The translations under genes and the position numbers were made by a program. 64,000 nt of DNA, from assembly GCF_000208745.1 (NCBI RefSeq), contig NC_030854.1, forward strand, positions 7,653,053-7,717,052, in the 5' to 3' direction. Each line of letters begins with the position of its first letter. Position 1 is the first letter of the stretch. The stretch is from Theobroma cacao (lineage: Eukaryota > Streptophyta > Magnoliopsida > Malvales > Malvaceae). Under the pieces are notes generated by a model that ran no database searches, was not told the origin of the DNA, and saw only the letters and a program-made list of their open reading frames with translations. This document shows positions 58,450-64,000 of the stretch, in pieces.

Positions 58450-60087
58450 TCAGTTTTTCTTTATAAGTACCGATACTTTGATGGATCCTTGAGTGTTAGT
58501 TGCAACAAAGGATCCCTTAGGAATCCAGATTTTCTTAACTTTCTGCACTTTTCCTTTTTTAAAACAATCATATGATAAATGACCATGTTTATCACAATTA
58601 TAACATCTAGGTAATGCTTTAGCTAAATTTTTATTTTGATATACATTCCTTTTTGAAAATTCATTTTTCAAACATTTAAGAGATGTGTTTTTATCAAGAA
58701 TTATTTGCAAAGCTTCAGACTTGTTTTCCAGCTCTTGTTTTAAAACCTCAAAGTCTGTTTTTGAGTGTTCTAACTCAACTTGCAAAATATTTCTTTTCTA
58801 AAAAATAGAAGTAAATTCTTGTTTGATTTGTTCCAAATCATTTTCAAGTGATGCAACCTTTTTCGTTAATGATTTGTATTTTGAAAAAAGTTTTTCAAAT
58901 TCATCATAAAGGCACTCATACTGATCTTGTAAATCATCATAAAAATTAATGCAGGGGGATAAGGATACCTCTGTTTCATCCTCTTGTGCCATTAAACAGA
59001 TGTTTTCTCTTTCCTCATATTTTTCATCATTAGTTTTAGAGCTTGATGTGTCACTGTCCGACCATGCAGCTGCCACCATTGCTTTCTTGGATTTCTTATT
59101 TTTCTTGGGAGTTTCATCTTTTAGCAATGGACACTCGGACTTGAAGTGACCACGTTTCTTGTACTCGTAGCAGATGAGCTCCTCCTTTTTGTTGGAGTCA
59201 ATTTTGTTTCTGTTTTTCCATGAGGCACCTTGGTCTTTCCTGAAACCTCTTCTAGCTAGCCTTCAATTTCTTCCGCTCATTAGCTTTATGAATTTTCTTG
59301 CAACTAGAGCTAATTCTTAATCATCATCACAGGAAAGCTCTTCCGACCCTTCTTCAAGGATGCTGGCTTTAACTGCAATACTCGTTTTTTTTTCTTTTGC
59401 TTCCCTTCGATCTTTTTTTTCTTCTTCTTCCTTAAGCTCCAGCTCATGAGTAAGAAGAGAACTACAAATCTCATCAAGTGTGATGATGTTAAGATCTTTA
59501 GCCTCTCTAATGGTAGTCACTTTAGGCTTCTAGTTTTTTGGTAGACTCATAAGTAGTCTTTTTACTAATTCATGTTTAGGAATAGGCTTGCCTAGTTGAC
59601 TCAATTTATTTGTGATGTTTGTAAACCTACCAAGCATGCTGGTGATGTCTTCACCAGGCTCCACTTTGAACATTTCATAATTATGTGTTAACAGAGCAAT
59701 TTTGGACTCTTTTACCTGAGAAGTGCCTTCATGAATTATTCTAAGTTTTTCCCACACTTACTTAGCTATTGTACAGCTTGAGACTTTGTTAAATTCAGTG
59801 GGGGTTAATGCACAATGCAATGTGTTGATGGCCTTAAAATTTATTCGAAGTTTCTTAGTTTCAGCCTTAGTCCATTCAGACCTTGGCTTGGGCATAAACT
59901 CATTTGTCACTACATTCACGGTTGAGAGCATAAAGGGTCCATCAGTTATGACGTCCCACATTTCATAATCTATAGCCCTAATATAGATTGACATTCTTAT
60001 GCTCCAATAAGGGTAATTAGAGCCATCAAACAGAGGTGGTTTGTTTGTTGATTGTCCCTTAGCCACTACTAATTTTTGGAGAGCCAC
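58450..60087 (-). pseudogene. gag: Complex F gag, disrupted
   Basis: ATG at 60087 (MALQKLVVAKGQSTNKPPLF), Copia gag domain, then an acidic segment (KEEEEKKDRREAKEKK). A first zinc knuckle has lost a Cys (CYEYKKRGHFKSEC). A long coiled coil follows (YECLYDEFEKLFSKYKSLTK, then LEHSKTDFEVLKQELENK) and a second, complete knuckle CYNCDKHGHLSYDC followed by KKIWIPKGSF. Stops lie near 59758, 59530, 59317, 59268 and 58798. The long gag with a coiled coil and the IWIPKG motif fits the Sirevirus type. Confidence 0.9.
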
Positions 60088-60131
60088 ATGGATCCTCTCT
60101 AAGGATGTTAAGCCTTAAGAACAGGGAACGA

Positions 60132-60143
60132 GCTCTGATACCA
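60132..60143 (-). other. Primer binding site of complex F (initiator Met-tRNA)
   Basis: The minus strand reads TGGTATCAGAGC, an exact match to the canonical site, two bases from LTR1. Confidence 0.93.
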
Positions 60144-60145
60144 AT

Positions 60146-61218
60146 TGTTGGTCTCGATAATATGTGCTAGAGGGGGGGTGAATAGCACAATTTGACTCTT
60201 AACAATATTGGAAACTAATTTCTCGAACTTAAGAAAATAAAAATAGAGTATAAGATGCACAACAATTTAGAGTGGTTCTGTCTAAGACCTACATCCACTA
60301 CCTTGATTATCCAACCAAGGATTTTCCCACAAATTCACTAAACACCGGTGAAATTCACAAACTTTCACCAAGCTTTACAATAGCTTTTACCAGGCTCAGC
60401 TAAAACCTTTTACACTAGTTTTTCACAGGCTCAACTAAAACCCAAAGTGGTTTTCCCAAGCTTAACCACAACCTTCAATAATCAAGCTATCCCAAGCTTG
60501 AACAACCCCTTATAGTGACTCATTCACTCTAAGAATACAAGAAAAGTGGTAAAAGAAGGTACCTATGATCACTGGTTGATCTGAGTGGTACAAGATTGAG
60601 TGCTAAATACAAATGCAAGGAGTAGGCGTTTAAGTGCAGACAAGTGCAGTGACACTTTTCTAGTTTTTCAACTTTCTATAGCTCAAATCTCATTCAAGGC
60701 TTCTAAAAACTTTTTTTAAATTGTTGGAAGACCTTTTTATACTTAGAGATGCAACTCTAATGGCAATTTGGTAGTTTATGGCCGTTGGAAACAGTTGAGG
60801 ATGAGTTCTAACCATTAATCTGTCTTGTAGTGCTCTGGTTCAAATTGCAGACAAAGAGCTCTTGGTCGACTAACTTGGTCGACTAAGTTGATTCTGTTTC
60901 AGGTTACAGATTCTAGCAGAGAGCAATTAGTCGACTGACTTGGTCGACTAAGTTGATTCTGTTTCTCAAACTCTTTAGCCAGCCATTCCTTTAATTTGAA
61001 ACTTGGTCAACCAATATTCTTCCTTGTTTCACCAATAGGCTTCCTCCTTGTTAGATAGTTACATCTTGTTGTTTTTATTCCTCTTTTTCTTTTGATATAC
61101 TCTTTGAGGAGTTAAATGATTAATTTCATATATTAATTTTCCTGCACACTCAAGTAAAGATATTAGACACAAATGAATGGGAATGTTTTATTATCATAAA
61201 AAACTAATGGAGCCAACA
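60146..61218 (-). repeat. Complex F, LTR1 (5' LTR)
   Basis: 1,073 bp, from TGTTGGCTCCATTAG (61218) to ATCGAGACCAACA (60146) on the minus strand. Contains the 66-bp direct repeat with GTCGAC cores (60862-60966). Confidence 0.93.
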
Positions 61219-62094
61219 TTAGATTCTTTCAACAACCATTATTCTTCACATTATGCCTTTCAAGACTCCAATCACGCAACAAAAGCCATTTCTCAAGATT
61301 TCTCAACTATACTTAAAGCATTATTTATTTTTACTTTAAAGGTTGCTTGATCCATACATGCACTCCAATGTTGCTCTAAAACTTCATTCATCAAGCTGCC
61401 AATATGATTCACAAACCATTTCTTCAAAACTTTACCAATTGTAGGCCGTAAAACATAGTATTATGCTTACCATTTCTCTTTCACTTTGAACCCATCATGC
61501 ATCCACGATTTGATGGCTTGCATGTCACTAAATATTCTTCAATCAAGCCAAATGTTTGCTGCCGCAAAACATTCCTTATAGTCACCAACTCATTTTCAAA
61601 AATTATTCAAGCTAAAACCACAATCCTTACCTTATTTCTCTTGATCTTGAAACCGAGCTTTACACCTCCATCAACACTCCACGGCTTCTCTCTTGAGTAT
61701 TGAAGACTCATTGGTTGATACAATAGCACAAATCTACAAGATGAGGGAGGAAACCTCACGGTTTCTCTTGATCTTATCTAAAACCGAGCCTTTCCCACTT
61801 TTCTCTCTTTTTTCTTTCTTTTTTTCTTTTTCTCGGTTGGAACTTCTCAAGCTTGCTCTTCTTCGTTTTCTTCTTTAAATGGCTGACCCTCAAGTCTCAC
61901 TAAAGCCTATTTCACATTTCTCCTTTACTATTACAACTTAGTATTTATATGGCCGCCATTGGAACCAATCACAACATATGCATAAATTTTCCTTTGTTTT
62001 CATTTGGCCATTTTGCCAACCAATGATTCTTCATGCACTAATTTCCTCTCTTGTTCATTGGCCCATTATTTATCTTTATTTACTTCTCCATCTG
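61219..62094 (-). mobile_element. LTR G, fragment right of complex F
   Basis: Continues LTR G after the right TTAGA copy. On the minus strand it contains a TATA-like ATATAAATA (61942-61950) and a pyrimidine-rich stretch (61790-61850). It is cut at 62094 by LTR A', so the true start of G is not seen. Confidence 0.6.
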
Positions 62095-62784
62095 TGTCAC
62101 GACCCAAATTTCGAGCCATGACCGATACATGGGCCCAATGGACGTATTCCACTAAGCCCAAGCAAGCCTAATAGTCCGACGTGTTCATCATTCCATCACA
62201 AACTGCTAAGTCATTTTTCAAAAATTAAAATCAAAATAGTAATAGACATTGCCAATTTGTATTGGCATTTCTCATTTATTATATACATACATTGTCTACA
62301 ACATGTATTCCAATAACGTACATTAGGTTTGCCTATAAATCTCAAAAAGAAAACTTGACTTCCAGCGGAGGGACTCGGATGAATGTATAGCTACTGAATG
62401 CCGAGACACCTACCAAAAGATGGACACAGGTCTACAAGGATACCTCATCCTAGTTACCGGCTGCCTCGTGATCTGAAAACATGAATTTGAAATGGTGAGT
62501 ATAAACCCAGTGAGTGAACAAGAAAGGGAACAAGCAACAACAAAGGGAAATTTAAAATCATGATACACTAGTTTCAAAACAATGCAATTTGGTTCATTCC
62601 TAATAAAACCCCTTATCGAGTCCTTAAGTGATTAATCATTTGAATATCATGAACCCATACATAGCGAATCATTTAAAGAATGAAAGCTTCAATATTGCAC
62701 AAACAAGTCAAATAAAACAACGAATCTAGTTATTTAGCGAATCATTTGAAGAATAAAAGCTTCAATATTCCATCATTTGAGAAT

Positions 62785-63205
62785 GCCTTTCCGCTGCAGC
62801 GACGTTGGAATTTAGTTATTAACCGAACGAGGGTTTCTCAACTGGCCGAGGGTTTCTCACTAAACCTCCTCATTTTAAACTTAACTCTTTTAATCCTTAA
62901 CGTTGGAAGTCCATGCTCCCATATGGTAGCAAAGAAGTGAAAGATAGGGCAGCAATTGGACAAGATAAGAGACCAAAACAAAAAGTTTTTTGCTGTAGCG
63001 AGATTGAATCTCGCTACAGCGAAATTTCTACCCAAAAATAGAACGTTTCTCGCTGCAGCGAAATTGTAACCCAGAAAACAGAAAGTTTCTCACTGCAGCG
63101 AGAAGCTACAGTGTCATTCTCACTGCAGCAAAAATGCATCCTCGCTGCAGCGAGTTTTTGGCCAGTGTACCCCTCTAAATCTGAGAGTTTCTCACTGTAT
63201 CGAAA
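62785..63205. repeat. Array of about eight palindromes in LTR A'
   Basis: Copies of the TCTCGCTGCAGCGAGA type lie near 62791, 62990, 63007, 63047, 63088, 63117, 63142 and 63188. Two adjacent copies form a perfect 29-nt palindrome at 62992-63020. Confidence 0.85.
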
Positions 63206-63420
63206 TACAGGGCATCAATGCAAAATTTACCTTTCTCCCAAAGGAAAAACCACCCTGCCAAAAGGTCCAAACCAACATGAAAACACATAAAAATTTCTCA
63301 AGGTTTAACATGTCAAGTTTCACATGCATTACAACCATAACCCATTATCCATCAATTGCCTATAACACACATATTTACATATATATATATACATATATAC
63401 CCATCATCATCATCACTAGC

Positions 63421-63540
63421 TCATGCGCACTCCCTACTCACACATGGCTGGGTCATCACCGGGTTATGCGCACTCTCTACTCGCACATAACCGGGTCATC
63501 CTCGGCTTATGCGCACTCCCTACTCGCACATAGCCGAGTC
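63421..63540. repeat. 43-bp minisatellite in LTR A', 3 copies
   Basis: Reverse complement of the element A array, with cores GCGCACTCCCTACTCGCACA and a 43-bp period. Confidence 0.88.
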
Positions 63541-63701
63541 AATATAATTACACAACATTATACTCAAGCAAATATGTATATCAACATAATGCAGCCACAT
63601 AGAAATCCATAATAATCACATTTCATAACATAAACCTTTTCTCAAAAGCTTGTTCCCAAGGCATTCATTTTCATGAAAAATTGTATAAAATCATTCAAAC
63701 A

Positions 63702-64000
63702 NNNNNNNNNNNNNNNNNNNNNNNNNNNNNNNNNNNNNNNNNNNNNNNNNNNNNNNNNNNNNNNNNNNNNNNNNNNNNNNNNNNNNNNNNNNNNNNNNNN
63801 NNNNNNNNNNNNNNNNNNNNNNNNNNNNNNNNNNNNNNNNNNNNNNNNNNNNNNNNNNNNNNNNNNNNNNNNNNNNNNNNNNNNNNNNNNNNNNNNNNNN
63901 NNNNNNNNNNNNNNNNNNNNNNNNNNNNNNNNNNNNNNNNNNNNNNNNNNNNNNNNNNNNNNNNNNNNNNNNNNNNNNNNNNNNNNNNNNNNNNNNNNNN
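63702..64000. other. Assembly gap to window end (N)
   Basis: Run of N that continues to the end of the window. Confidence 0.99.

Larger units (their letters stand above)
50631..61218 (-). mobile_element. Sirevirus-like Copia complex F with three LTRs, TSD TTAGA
   Basis: A 10.6-kb insertion into LTR G, flanked by TTAGA at 50626-50630 and 61219-61223. On the minus strand the order is LTR1 (60146-61218), primer binding site, gag, pol, env-like ORF, polypurine tract, LTR2 (51946-53017), a second primer binding site, a second gag N-terminus (51107-51887), and a truncated LTR3 (50631-51106). It therefore looks like a tandem element sharing a central LTR, with most of the second copy deleted. One duplication bounds the whole, so the tandem structure either inserted as such or formed at the site. 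Confidence 0.9.
62095..63701 (-). mobile_element. Gypsy LTR A' (same family as element A), cut by gap
   Basis: On the minus strand the LTR ends at 62095 with GGGTCGTGACA. It aligns throughout with the 3' two thirds of the element A LTRs: terminal block, acceptor-like CAG near 62472, palindromes (62785-63200), minisatellite (63421-63540) and the CCTTGGGAACAAGC block near 63650. It runs into the terminal N block, so its start and possible internal region are unknown. Confidence 0.9.

Overview
This window is intergenic DNA of a flowering plant, very probably a eudicot. It is AT-rich and I recognise no host gene. Everything I can assign is transposable element: Ty3/Gypsy chromovirus (Tekay/Del-type) LTRs, Ty1/Copia elements (two of them Sirevirus-like), and the end of a CACTA DNA transposon. 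The species cannot be named from this sequence. I give arbitrary letters (A to H) to the elements; these are labels for this window, not database families.

Left stack (1-25559). A gag-only Copia element D lies on the minus strand, with its 3' LTR at 1523-2824 and its 5' LTR split between 11335-11735 and 24904-25559. Several LTR insertions interrupt it: a Gypsy LTR end (1-1522), a 3.0-kb solo LTR C1 (4024-7019, target-site duplication TAATC), and a 3.2-kb solo LTR B (11736-24898, duplication AGTAT). LTR B is itself split by a complete 10-kb Gypsy element A (14347-24340, duplication CTTTA). Element A carries gag, protease, RT/RNase H, integrase and chromodomain, but is dead: 16 in-frame stops and two frameshifts.

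Middle (25560-30281). A chimeric LTR E (25688-29322, with an assembly gap) has the 5' part of LTR B and the 3' part of LTR C. It is followed by about 1 kb that I cannot assign.

Right stack (30282-64000). A second gag-only, Sirevirus-like Copia element H (5' LTR 30282-31858, 3' LTR from 46974) contains a solo LTR C4 (37195-46203, duplication TAATA). C4 in turn contains two more solo LTRs of the same family, C3 (38758-41712, TAATA) and C2 (42019-45002, ATTCC), in the opposite orientation. The 3' LTR of H is broken by a CACTA end (47711), which abuts a Gypsy LTR G. G is split by a three-LTR Sirevirus complex F (50631-61218, duplication TTAGA) and cut at its far side by another Gypsy LTR, A' (62095 onward), which runs into the terminal gap.

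The most notable signals are inside the LTRs. They include arrays of a 16-bp palindrome (TCTCGCTGCAGCGAGA) in the A-type LTRs, with a microinversion between the two LTRs of one element; modular LTRs sharing one half and differing in the other; gene-like leader features (TATA box, telo-box, conserved splice donor and acceptor) inside long LTRs; and a tandem three-LTR Copia complex bounded by a single target-site duplication.
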